DNA of 51,709 bases, from positions 1 through 51,709 of the forward strand of contig SFJG01000006.1 of the NCBI GenBank assembly GCA_004555955.1, in the 5' to 3' direction. Origin of the DNA: Bacteroidales bacterium. GTDB lineage: Bacteria; Bacteroidota; Bacteroidia; Bacteroidales; Muribaculaceae. Under the pieces are notes generated by a model. The model saw nothing but the letters and a program-made list of their open reading frames with translations. It searched no databases and was not told the origin of the DNA. A program made the position numbers and the translations under genes. Numbering within the stretch: the first letter of the stretch is position 1; the number at the start of each line of letters is the position of its first letter. Positions 1 through 8,104 of the stretch are shown in pieces.

Positions 1-44
1 TAGTGGCAAATGCAGCCTAAATCTTCAGATTTTGTGTATAAAAT

Positions 45-85
45 AGAGACTGTCTAAACTTTGGTTGTTAGACAGTCTCTTTTTG
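45..85 (+). terminator. Rho-independent terminator of an upstream gene
   Basis: A perfect 13-bp stem (45-57 with 68-80) closes a 10-nt loop and runs into TTTTT on the plus strand. It must serve a plus-strand gene that lies mostly outside the window. Bases 1-44 may hold the last codons of that gene (one frame reaches TAA at 18-20, another TAG at 44-46), but I cannot tell which frame is real. Confidence 0.85.
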
Positions 86-144
86 TATTATTATACACGT
101 AAGTATTTAATATTATTAAATTTACACAATAATTATTTTTATGC

Positions 145-176
145 TTTGTGCTGTAAAATATTTGTGATTATATTTG
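145..176 (+). promoter_or_regulatory. Bacteroidetes-type promoter of the sigma factor gene
   Basis: A TTTG -33 box (145-148) sits 20 bp before a TATATTTG -7 box (169-176), which fits the TAnnTTTG consensus of the Bacteroidetes primary sigma factor. Transcription would start near 180-183 and leave a leader of only about 13-16 nt before the ATG at 196. Confidence 0.75.
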
Positions 177-195
177 CAACGTAATATATTGGCGA

Positions 196-699
196 ATGGC
201 AAAAGCTGAATTTCATAAAAGGTTGATGGACTTACAAGACAATTTGCTCTCGTTTGCTCTCAAGTTGACGTCGAACTATGACGACGCCCACGATTTGCTG
301 CAAGACACCACGTGCAAGGCGCTTGTCAACGAGCAGAAGTATGTCGACGATTCAAATTTCCGTAGTTGGGTCTTTACCATTATGCGCAATATCTTTATCA
401 ACAATTATCGTCGGGTGGTTCGTTCGCAGACGGTGGTCGACAAAAGCGACGACCTCTATCAGATGAACTTGCCGCAGATTGAAGCCTCCGAAACCCCGGA
501 AAATTCCTACACTTTGTCGGAAGTTACGCAAGCCGTCAACGAGTTGCCGGAGGAATATCGCCGCCCGTTTTCGCTCCATGTGGCAGGCTATAAGTATCAA
601 GAAATCGCCGAGATGATGCAATTGCCGTTGGGTACGGTGAAAAGTCGCATCTTCTTTGCCAAGCAGAAACTTCAACAACAACTTCGGGAGTATCGATAA
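196..699 (+). CDS. ECF-type RNA polymerase sigma factor
   Basis: This 167-residue protein has the size and two-domain layout of an extracytoplasmic-function sigma factor. The N-terminal part (about 10-75) carries the region 2 signature with HDLLQDT and a W-F motif, used to bind core polymerase and the -10 DNA. The C-terminal part (about 115-163) ends in a region 4 helix-turn-helix (YQEIAEMMQLPLGTVKSRIF) for the -35 element. No anti-sigma factor or SusC/D pair lies next to it; the next gene is convergent. Its regulon cannot be told from the sequence. The ATG at 196 fits the promoter just upstream. The family call is firm; the specific role is unknown. Confidence 0.93.
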   Translation: MAKAEFHKRLMDLQDNLLSFALKLTSNYDDAHDLLQDTTCKALVNEQKYVDDSNFRSWVFTIMRNIFINNYRRVVRSQTVVDKSDDLYQMNLPQIEASETPENSYTLSEVTQAVNELPEEYRRPFSLHVAGYKYQEIAEMMQLPLGTVKSRIFFAKQKLQQQLREYR

Positions 700-710
700 G
701 CGGGGTGTCG

Positions 711-745
711 TTTATCGTTTATCGTTTATCATTTATCGTTTATCG
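711..745. repeat. Five tandem copies of a 7-bp unit
   Basis: Five head-to-tail copies of TTTATCG (the third has A for the last G) fill the gap between the convergent sigma factor and SDR genes. The array starts 12 bases after the sigma factor stop codon. No terminator hairpin is visible in this gap. Confidence 0.9.
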
Positions 746-774
746 TTGGGCGCGGCTTGCGTTTGGCGATTTTT

Positions 775-1626
775 TTATTCTTCGTAAATCATTTTGTGAG
801 TCATACCGCCGTCGACAACTATGTCGGTGGCTGTAATGAAGTCGCTCTCGGGCATCGACAAGTATAGGCAAGCCGAGGCGATGTCGTCGGGACGTCCTAC
901 TCGGCGCGACATGTGTTGCTCGTGGTCGACGGCTCGCAGCGTGTCGTAGTTGCCTGTCTCAATCCATCCGGGCGAAATAGAGTTGACCGTGATGTGATAT
1001 TTTGCCAACGAAGCCGCCAATGCGTGGGTGAGAGCAGCGACGCCGCCTTTCGTGGCTGCATAGGCTTCGCTGTCGGGCTCGCTCATAATGTGGCGTGTCG
1101 ACGATATGTTGATTATTCTGCCATAGGTTGACGGTTCGGCAAGGCCGGCGCGATGTCGTGCCATGGCTTGCGCCGTGATTATCACGGGGCGTAGGTTGGT
1201 GGCGACAGTTTTGTCGAATGCGTCGAGCGAGAGCGATTCCAGTGGCTCGAATTTGCAGATACCGACGTTGTTGACCAAGATGTCGAGGTCGCCCCAAAGG
1301 GCAATTACGCTTTCTACGGCGTGTCGCAGAGCCGACGCGTCTGTGACGTCGACTGGATAAAATCGCGAGCCGGTGGCTTCCGCGGTTGCTTGTCCTGCAC
1401 GGCTGTCGATGTCGCAGAAAGCAACGCGGCATCCTGCCGAGCAAAATCGTGCAACGATAGCCCGTCCGATGCCTTTTGCGCCGCCGGTGACGAACACTCG
1501 GCGAGGCGGGAACTTCATCTGTATAGTGCCCGCCTTGGGGAGTGTCGTAGTGCGTTTTGTTTGAGGCCGTTTGCCTCGGTTTGCGTTATATTCTTCGAAT
1601 TTCTTCTCCAAATAGTTGTCTGCCAT
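775..1626 (-). CDS. Short-chain dehydrogenase/reductase with basic N-terminal extension
   Basis: This 283-residue protein is a classical SDR oxidoreductase that should use NAD(P)H. The Rossmann glycine motif TGGAKGIG is at 47-54, NNVG at 119-122, the catalytic serines at 175-176 and the YxxxK pair at Y189 and K193; the C-terminus carries the usual VDGG. About 38 residues precede the Rossmann fold, rich in lysine and arginine, which is longer than typical. The extension begins with a plausible MADNYLEKKFEEY helix, so I keep the upstream ATG, but the internal ATG before KFPPRRVFVTGG is an alternative. It is the last gene of a minus-strand operon, 4 bp after the nitroreductase gene. The substrate is not predictable. 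Confidence 0.9.
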   Translation of the reverse strand: MADNYLEKKFEEYNANRGKRPQTKRTTTLPKAGTIQMKFPPRRVFVTGGAKGIGRAIVARFCSAGCRVAFCDIDSRAGQATAEATGSRFYPVDVTDASALRHAVESVIALWGDLDILVNNVGICKFEPLESLSLDAFDKTVATNLRPVIITAQAMARHRAGLAEPSTYGRIINISSTRHIMSEPDSEAYAATKGGVAALTHALAASLAKYHITVNSISPGWIETGNYDTLRAVDHEQHMSRRVGRPDDIASACLYLSMPESDFITATDIVVDGGMTHKMIYEE

Positions 1627-1630
1627 TATT

Positions 1631-2239
1631 TTACCAAGCGTTGTAGTGAATGTTTTCGGGTTTCCACTTGTCTTTAGGCTCGGGCGACTCGGCAGGGTAG
1701 CCTACGGGTATAACGTTGAGAGGCACAACGTAGTCGGGCAAACCGAGTACGGTGCTTACCGGAGCAACTCGCTCGGTGGGGTAGACGCCTGTCCAAACTG
1801 CGCCCAGACCCATGGCATGTGCTGCCAACAGGAGGTTCTCGGTAGCCGCCGAAGCGTCTTGAATCCAAAAGTCTTCACCGTTGCCTTCGATGGTTTTGTG
1901 CTTGTTGCCGCAAACCACGATTGCCAACTGCGCTTGTTTGAGCATCTTGGCGTAGGGTAGGCTGTCGGAAAGGGCGGCGAGCACTTTTGCATCGTTGACA
2001 ACCACAAAATCCCAGGGCTGCTTGTTCATTGCCGTGGGAGCAGCCATAGCTGCACGCAGGAGGGTTTCAACTTTCTCCTGCTCAACAGGTTGCGACGTAT
2101 AAGCGCGGATGCTTGTTCGTGTTAAGATTGTAGATACGGTGTCGTTCTGACTTTTGCCGTTGACGCAGAACGCCACGTAGGCGAGTGCGCAAACCGCAAC
2201 GGCGAGAACGATGTTGATAATTAACGAGATTCGTTTCAT
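1631..2239 (-). CDS. Membrane-anchored nitroreductase family protein
   Basis: This 202-residue flavoprotein of the nitroreductase superfamily has an FMN-binding core with RTSIRAY near 42-48, AAPTAMNKQPW near 70-80 and a C-terminal GYPAESPEPK segment. Family members use NAD(P)H to reduce nitro, quinone or flavin substrates. Residues 5-27 form one hydrophobic segment, so the enzyme is probably tethered to the inner membrane or exported, which is less usual for the family. The ATG overlaps the stop of the upstream M48 protease gene by 4 bp (ATGA), so the two are probably translationally coupled. The physiological substrate is unknown. Confidence 0.88.
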   Translation of the reverse strand: MKRISLIINIVLAVAVCALAYVAFCVNGKSQNDTVSTILTRTSIRAYTSQPVEQEKVETLLRAAMAAPTAMNKQPWDFVVVNDAKVLAALSDSLPYAKMLKQAQLAIVVCGNKHKTIEGNGEDFWIQDASAATENLLLAAHAMGLGAVWTGVYPTERVAPVSTVLGLPDYVVPLNVIPVGYPAESPEPKDKWKPENIHYNAW

Positions 2240-3036
2240 TTTTTATAATAGTTTTGTTTGATTGTAGGCAGATTCTTCTGCAACTCCGCAATGCGTTTGG
2301 CGTCGCTGGGGTGTGTGCTCATGAATTGGGGTACTTTAGCCGACGATGACGATGACATTTTTTGCCAGAACGTAACGGCAACTTCGGGATTGTAGCCCGC
2401 CATAGCCATAAAGATAGTACCCATATAGTCGGCTTCGATTTCGTGTTTGCGCGAGAATGGCAACATAACGCCGTACTGAGCGCCGAGACCGAAGACGCCG
2501 CTTGCCAGTGTCTGTACCATTGCACTCTTGTTGGCTACCGTTGCGCTCAGAATCTGAGCACCGTATTGTGCCATAACTTGCTGACTCATTCGCTCATTGC
2601 TGTGTTTAGCCACTGCGTGTGCCACTTCGTGACCGACAACCACTGCCAATTCGTCGTCGCTCGACACGATGCTCATCAGACCCTCGTAGACAACGATTTT
2701 GCCACCCGGCATACAAAATGCGTTGACTTGGCTGTCTTTTACCAAACTGAACTCCCATGAGAAGTTGCTCAGCTCGCTCGACATACCGTTCTGGCGAAGA
2801 TAGCTCTCCGTGGCGGCGGCGATTTTTTGCCCAACGCGAGTAACCATTGCCGTTTGTGTCTTGTTGGTCGATTTCGTTGCCGTCTTCATATAATCGTTGT
2901 ATTGTGTCAAACTCGAAGAAAGTACTTCTTGGTCAGAAACCAACAAAAGTTGTTTTCTGCCTGTTACGGGAACAGAACTGCAACCTGACAAAATTAGCAT
3001 AAGTGCTAATGCAAACGTGAAAATTTTTTTATCCAT
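2236..3036 (-). CDS. M48 family metallopeptidase, lipoprotein
   Basis: This 266-residue zinc protease of the M48 family resembles BepA/YggG/LoiP-type envelope proteases that handle outer-membrane proteins. A lipoprotein signal peptide ends in LILSGC, with acylated Cys19. The zinc motif HEVAH lies at 136-140 and the third ligand is the glutamate in HEIEADYMG about 60 residues further on. It is probably anchored in the periplasmic face of the envelope. It is the first gene of an operon with the nitroreductase and SDR genes, with a candidate -7 box 56-63 bp upstream of the start codon. Confidence 0.93.
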   Translation of the reverse strand: MDKKIFTFALALMLILSGCSSVPVTGRKQLLLVSDQEVLSSSLTQYNDYMKTATKSTNKTQTAMVTRVGQKIAAATESYLRQNGMSSELSNFSWEFSLVKDSQVNAFCMPGGKIVVYEGLMSIVSSDDELAVVVGHEVAHAVAKHSNERMSQQVMAQYGAQILSATVANKSAMVQTLASGVFGLGAQYGVMLPFSRKHEIEADYMGTIFMAMAGYNPEVAVTFWQKMSSSSSAKVPQFMSTHPSDAKRIAELQKNLPTIKQNYYKK

Positions 3037-3280
3037 TGTCTATAATCATTAAGTTTGGCCGAATATCGGTCGTTTCGTCTTTTAATTGCGACAAAATTAC
3101 GATTTTATCTCCGAAAGTGCAAGTTTTTTTGTTGTAACAGTTTTGCAACTTTGCCTCCGCATCATTGCCTCGGCGCAAAAAGCACATTTGCTCTGAAAAA
3201 CAAATCTGAAAACTTTCGTTTTCGCTTTGTTTTCACTAATTTTGCATACTAAACGACGAGAATAATAACAAACACAATAT
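3037..3280. promoter_or_regulatory. Divergent promoter region between the M48 protease gene and metG
   Basis: This 244-bp gap serves two divergent genes. For the protease (minus strand) a TAATTTTG -7 box lies at 3092-3099, with CTTG about 20 bp upstream of it. For metG (plus strand) a second TAATTTTG box lies at 3237-3244, about 36 bp before the ATG. I see no RNA gene or operator here. Confidence 0.6.
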
Positions 3281-5320
3281 ATGGAAAAGAAATTTCGACG
3301 CACAATGGTGACAGCCGCACTGCCGTATGCCAACGGACCGGTGCACATCGGTCACCTTGCCGGGGTGTATGTGCCGGCAGATATCTACGTTCGTTACCTC
3401 CGTCTTAAAGGCGAGGACGTTGTCTTCGTCGGCGGCTCCGACGAGCACGGTGTGCCTATCACTATCAAGGCAAAAAAGGAGGGCGTAACGCCGCAAGACA
3501 TCGTTGACCGCTATCACAAAATAATCAAAGAGTCGTTTGAAGGTCTCGGCATCTCGTTCGACGTCTATTCGCGTACGACGTCGAAAATCCATGCCAAAAC
3601 GGCGAGCGACTTCTTCAAGAAACTCTACGATAAGGGCGAATTCGTCGAAAAGACAACGATGCAATACTACGACGAAGAAGCACATCAGTTCCTTGCTGAC
3701 CGCTACATCGTCGGCACCTGCCCTCACTGCGGCAACACCCGTGCCTACGGCGACCAGTGTGAAGCCTGCGGTACGTCGCTCAATGCTACCGACCTAATTG
3801 ACCCAAAGTCGGCTATCACCGGTAACGTGCCTGTTCTTCGCGAAACCAAGCACTGGTATTTGCCCCTCGACAAGTGGGAGCCGCGTCTGCGTCAGTGGAT
3901 TTTGGAAGAGCATAAAGAGTGGCGTCCTAACGTCTACGGTCAGTGTAAGTCGTGGCTCGACTTGGGCTTGCAGCCACGTGCCGTGAGCCGCGACCTCGAT
4001 TGGGGCGTCCCCGTGCCGGTTGAAGGTGCCGAAGGTAAGGTGCTATACGTCTGGTTCGACGCGCCTATCGGATACATCTCCAACACCAAAGAGTTGCTCC
4101 CCGACGATTGGGAGAAATATTGGAAGGACAAAGATTCGCGTATCGTCCACTTTATCGGTAAGGATAACATCGTGTTCCACTGCATAATTTTCCCGGCAAT
4201 GCTTATGGCAGAAGGGTCGTATCAGTTGCCCGACAACGTGCCTGCAAACGAGTTTCTCAATCTCGAAGGCGATAAGATTTCGACCTCGCGCAACTGGGCG
4301 GTTTGGCTCAACGAATACCTCGAAGACCTGCCCGGCAAGCAAGACGTGCTGCGCTACGTGCTTACTGCCAACGCCCCCGAAACTCGCGACAACGACTTCA
4401 CTTGGAAGGACTTCCAAGCGCGCAACAACAACGAACTCGTGGCTATCTTGGGCAACTTCGTAAATCGCACGCTGGTGCTCACTCACAAATATTTCGACGG
4501 AATAGTGCCCGCTTGCGGCGAACTCACCGACTACGACCGCGCTTCGCTTAACGAATTTGCCGACGTCAAGGCCACGCTCGAAAAGTATCTCGACACATTC
4601 CGTTTCCGCGACGCGCAGAAGGAGGCTATGAACCTTGCTCGCATCGGCAACAAATATCTCGCCGATACAGAGCCTTGGAAACTCGCCAAGACCGATATGG
4701 CTCGCGTGGCTACGATTTTGAACCTGTCTTTGCAGATTACGGCAAACCTGGCAATCGCTTTCGAGCCGTTCTTGCCGTTTATGTCGAAAAAGTTGCGCAC
4801 GATTCTCGGTATGCACGAATTCTCATGGAATGCCCTCGGCAGCGTCGACATCCTCTCGGCAGGCGCAACAATCGGTCAGCCCGAACTCTTGTTTGAGAAA
4901 ATCGGCGACGAGGTTGTTGAGGCTCAGGTCAAGAAACTTGTCGACATGAAGCGTGCCAATGCGCTTGCCAACTTCGAGCCCAAGCCCGTTGCAGCCCCCG
5001 TGGCGTTCGACGAATTTATGAAGATGGACATTCGTGTGGGTACGGTTTTGGAATGTGAGAAGGTCAAGAAAGCCGACAAATTGCTCAAGTTCCGCATCGA
5101 TGACGGAATGGGTGGCAGAACTATCGTGTCGGGCATTGCGAAATTCTATAACCCGGAAGATTTGGTAGGCAAGCAAGTGTGCTTTGTTGCCAATTTCGAG
5201 CCGCGAAAACTCAAGGGCATCGAGTCGCAAGGCATGATTCTTTCGGCAGAAAACGCCGACGGCAGCCTTGTCGTTATCGGTCCGCAGGGTCCTGTTGTGC
5301 CGGGGTGTCAAGTCGGCTAA
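3281..5320 (+). CDS. metG: Methionine--tRNA ligase
   Basis: This 679-residue class I aminoacyl-tRNA synthetase charges tRNA-Met with methionine in the cytoplasm. HIGH is at 22-25 and the KMSKS loop appears as KISTS at 332-336. The zinc-binding knuckle shows the cysteine pairs CPHC and CEAC around 147-166. The C-terminal region (about 573-679, starting near MKMDIRVGTVLECE) is a Trbp111/EMAP-type tRNA-binding domain that also mediates dimerisation. Length matches bacterial MetG with this appendix. It is followed 18 bp later by xseA, so the two are probably co-transcribed. Confidence 0.98.
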   Translation: MEKKFRRTMVTAALPYANGPVHIGHLAGVYVPADIYVRYLRLKGEDVVFVGGSDEHGVPITIKAKKEGVTPQDIVDRYHKIIKESFEGLGISFDVYSRTTSKIHAKTASDFFKKLYDKGEFVEKTTMQYYDEEAHQFLADRYIVGTCPHCGNTRAYGDQCEACGTSLNATDLIDPKSAITGNVPVLRETKHWYLPLDKWEPRLRQWILEEHKEWRPNVYGQCKSWLDLGLQPRAVSRDLDWGVPVPVEGAEGKVLYVWFDAPIGYISNTKELLPDDWEKYWKDKDSRIVHFIGKDNIVFHCIIFPAMLMAEGSYQLPDNVPANEFLNLEGDKISTSRNWAVWLNEYLEDLPGKQDVLRYVLTANAPETRDNDFTWKDFQARNNNELVAILGNFVNRTLVLTHKYFDGIVPACGELTDYDRASLNEFADVKATLEKYLDTFRFRDAQKEAMNLARIGNKYLADTEPWKLAKTDMARVATILNLSLQITANLAIAFEPFLPFMSKKLRTILGMHEFSWNALGSVDILSAGATIGQPELLFEKIGDEVVEAQVKKLVDMKRANALANFEPKPVAAPVAFDEFMKMDIRVGTVLECEKVKKADKLLKFRIDDGMGGRTIVSGIAKFYNPEDLVGKQVCFVANFEPRKLKGIESQGMILSAENADGSLVVIGPQGPVVPGCQVG

Positions 5321-5344
5321 AACTCATAAGTCAAGATAGTGGCG

Positions 5345-6655
5345 ATGGAAGAGACGGCAATAACGCTTCTGGAATTCAGTCGGCGGATTGGCGCTCTTAT
5401 GCGCAGTCCGCAACTTCAGCGTTGTTGGATTGTTGCCGAAGCGGTCGACGTAACAGTCCGCGGCGGTCATTGCTACCTTGAACTCGTTCAAAAAAATGCG
5501 ACGACCAACGTCGTCGAAGCAAAGGTGCGCGCAGTGATTTGGGCTAACGTCTATAGTCGCTTGCGCGTCGCTTTTGAAAAAGCCACCGGGCAGCCTTTGC
5601 AATCGGGCATGAAGGTGATGGTCGAGGTGAGCGCCAACTTTCACGAGCAGTACGGATTGTCGTTGATTGTAAGTAATATCAACCCGACCTACACGCTCGG
5701 CGATATGGCTCGCCAGCGGTTGGAAATTGTCAATCGGCTAAAGCGAGAAGGCATCATCGACCTCAACAAACGCCTGCCTTGGTGCGTCGCACCGCAGCGC
5801 ATTGCCATCGTTTCGGCAGACTCGGCTGCCGGCTACGGCGACTTCATCGACCAGTTGCACCGCAATCCTTACGGGTTAAAGTTCTACACAAAACTCTTTT
5901 CAGCCTATATGCAAGGCGTCAACACAGTGCCTTCCGTGCTTGCCGCTTTGCGCCGCATCGAACAACTTCAAGCCACGTTCGACTGCGTGGTGGTGATACG
6001 AGGCGGTGGCGCTACGGCTGAACTTAACGTGTTCGACAACTACGAATTGGCTGCTGCGCTGGCTCGCTTTCCGTTGCCAACGATTGTCGGCATCGGCCAC
6101 GACCGCGACTATACGGTGCTCGACGAGGTGGCTTCGGTGAGGGTGAAAACGCCTACGGCTGCCGCCGAGTTTCTCATCGACAAAGGTCAGAAGGCGCTTG
6201 CTCGTCTCGACGACATCTCGCAAACAATTGCCGACATTACCAATCAAATGCTCGTTGATTCGCGCCGTCAGTTAGACTATATTGCTAATACTATTCCGCT
6301 TGCTGTCAAGCAGATAATGACTGTTTCGAAGGCAAATCTTTCAAACTACGCTCGGTCGATTCCGTTGTGCGCAAAGTCGCGCATTGATTCATCCGACAAA
6401 GATTTGCAGCTATATCTTGTCAGAACTCGCCAGGCGGTCGAAGCTGTTATGAATCGCGAACGTCATCGCCTGGAGGTCTTCTCGACGCAAGTCGATTTGC
6501 TGTCGCCTCGGCAGGTGTTGCGCCGCGGCTACTCGTTGGTGATGTGCCACGGAAAGTTTGTCACCAATGCTTCACAACTCAAGCCCGGCGACACCATTGT
6601 GACGCATTTTGCCTCCGGAAAGGCATCCTCTAATATTATTGAAATTAAAGAATAA
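5345..6655 (+). CDS. xseA: Exodeoxyribonuclease VII large subunit
   Basis: This protein of about 436 residues is the large, catalytic subunit of exonuclease VII, which degrades single-stranded DNA in both directions. An OB-fold lies in the first 100 residues (VTVRGGHCYLELV), followed by the XseA core with RIAIVSADSAAGYGD, VVVIRGGGATAEL and a GIGHDRDYTVLDEVA segment, then a long helical region and the C-terminal LRRGYSLV motif. I chose ATG 5345 over the GTG two codons upstream at 5339. Its partner xseB starts 4 bp after its stop. Confidence 0.96.
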   Translation: MEETAITLLEFSRRIGALMRSPQLQRCWIVAEAVDVTVRGGHCYLELVQKNATTNVVEAKVRAVIWANVYSRLRVAFEKATGQPLQSGMKVMVEVSANFHEQYGLSLIVSNINPTYTLGDMARQRLEIVNRLKREGIIDLNKRLPWCVAPQRIAIVSADSAAGYGDFIDQLHRNPYGLKFYTKLFSAYMQGVNTVPSVLAALRRIEQLQATFDCVVVIRGGGATAELNVFDNYELAAALARFPLPTIVGIGHDRDYTVLDEVASVRVKTPTAAAEFLIDKGQKALARLDDISQTIADITNQMLVDSRRQLDYIANTIPLAVKQIMTVSKANLSNYARSIPLCAKSRIDSSDKDLQLYLVRTRQAVEAVMNRERHRLEVFSTQVDLLSPRQVLRRGYSLVMCHGKFVTNASQLKPGDTIVTHFASGKASSNIIEIKE

Positions 6656-6659
6656 CGTT

Positions 6660-6866
6660 ATGGAAGAAAAAGATATAACAAAGATGACCTACAGCGAAGC
6701 CATCGACGAGTTGGAGCGCATCGTAGCCGAAATGCAGTCCGACCGCTGTAGCATCGACAACTTGTCGCGCTACACGTCGCGCTCGCTCGAGTTGCTCAAG
6801 GCTTGTAAGGCACGCCTGACCAAGACCGACGAAGAACTCAAGAAAATTCTCGAACAAATCGATTAA
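6660..6866 (+). CDS. xseB: Exodeoxyribonuclease VII small subunit
   Basis: This 68-residue protein is the regulatory small subunit of exonuclease VII, a helical hairpin that binds the large subunit. The diagnostic TYSEAIDELERIVAEMQ stretch lies near the N-terminus. The ATG at 6660 is 4 bp after the xseA stop; an in-frame upstream start at 6609 lies inside xseA and would add residues foreign to the family, so it is rejected. The gene converges on prfB with only 5 bp between their stop codons. Confidence 0.95.
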   Translation: MEEKDITKMTYSEAIDELERIVAEMQSDRCSIDNLSRYTSRSLELLKACKARLTKTDEELKKILEQID

Positions 6867-6871
6867 CGCTG

Positions 6872-7985
6872 CTATTCTCCCGCAGCGAATTCCATCAAGT
6901 ATGCTTTGATGAAACCATCGATGTCGCCGTCCATCACGCCTTGCACGTCGCTCGTTTGGTAGCCCGTGCGATGGTCTTTGACGCGCCGGTCGTCGAACAC
7001 GTAACTGCGAATCTGCGAACCCCACTCAATCTTCTTCTTGCCGGCTTCGATTTTTGCTTGTTCTGCCATACGGCGTTGCAATTCCATGTCGTAGAGTTGC
7101 GAACGGAGCAGGCGCATTGCGTTTTCGCGGTTGTCGAGTTGCGAGCGTGTTTCGGTGTTTTCGATAAGAATTTCGCGTACTTCGCCCGTGTCGGGGTCCT
7201 TATAGTTATAGCGCAAGCGCACGCCGGTTTCTACCTTGTTGACATTCTGACCGCCGGCACCGCCGCTGCGGAATGTGTCCCACGATATGTCGGCAGGATT
7301 GATTTGCACCTCTATCGAGTCGTCGACCAACGGCGTTACGAATACCGACGCAAACGATGTCATTCGCTTGCCTTGGGCATTGAACGGTGATACGCGCACC
7401 AATCGATGTACGCCGTTTTCGCTCTTCAAATAGCCGTATGCCATATCGCCCTCTACCTGAATGGTTACCGACTTTATGCCGGCTTCGTCGCCTTCTACCA
7501 GGTGGACTATCGATGTCTTATATTTGTGGTTTTCGCACCAGCGTAGATACATACGCATCAGCATTTGCGCCCAGTCTTGGCTTTCTGTGCCGCCGGCACC
7601 GGAGTTGATTTTCAGCACTGCTCCGAGTTTGTCTTCTTCGCGGCGCAGCATGTTGCGGAGTTCTACCTTCTCGAATGCCTCTGTCACATTTGCATACATT
7701 TCGTCGACCTCCGCTTCGGTGATGAGTCCTTCTTTGACAAAGTCGAATGCCAAAGCCAGTTCGTCGACCATCTTCGAAATCTCTTCGTAACTGTCAATCC
7801 AATAATGCAATTCTTTGACTTTGCGCATTTGCTTTTCAGCGGCTTTTTGGTCGTTCCAAAAGTCGGGCACATGTGTGCGCAATTCTTCTTCTTCTACTTC
7901 GACACGCTTGCTGTCGATGTCAAAGATACCTCCTCAACGCCAACTTGCGTTCTTCTGTCTCTTTTAGCTGGTCCGGTGTAATCAT
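6872..7985 (-). CDS. prfB: Peptide chain release factor 2 (programmed +1 frameshift)
   Basis: RF2 recognises UGA and UAA stop codons and triggers peptide release. The reading frame is split. A 21-codon start frame opens at ATG 7985 and meets an in-frame TGA at 7922-7920; the main frame continues at GAC 7921 after one base is skipped, giving about 370 residues. The junction CTT TGA C is preceded by AGG AGG TAT, the same layout as in Escherichia coli prfB, where low RF2 favours the shift (autoregulation). The stop-codon-reading SPF motif is at 199-201 and the catalytic GGQ at 244-246. A simple ORF caller would miss the first 34 residues by starting at the internal ATG at 7882. Confidence 0.97.
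7919..7931 (-). promoter_or_regulatory. RF2 programmed frameshift site
   Basis: Read on the minus strand, the bases are AGGAGG (7934-7929 region), TAT, CTT, TGA, C. This combines an internal Shine-Dalgarno-like hexamer, a slippery CUU codon and an in-frame UGA followed by C. Spacing is the same as in the characterised E. coli site. Regulation is by RF2 concentration. Confidence 0.93.
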
Positions 7986-8071
7986 CAGTGAAATTTTTCG
8001 CGAAGTTCGGACTTTTTCGGCTAAAAGTCAAAAATATTGGCTAAAAACTGATGTTTCGCAAATAAAATCCG

Positions 8072-8079
8072 TAAATTTG
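8072..8079 (+). promoter_or_regulatory. -7 promoter element of the LTA-synthase-like gene
   Basis: TAAATTTG matches the TAnnTTTG consensus 25 bp before the ATG at 8105. No perfect TTTG -33 box is present at the expected distance, so this is a partial match in the 119-bp divergent gap next to prfB. Confidence 0.5.
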
Positions 8080-8104
8080 CACTGATAATCCTACGGATAA
8101 CGAA

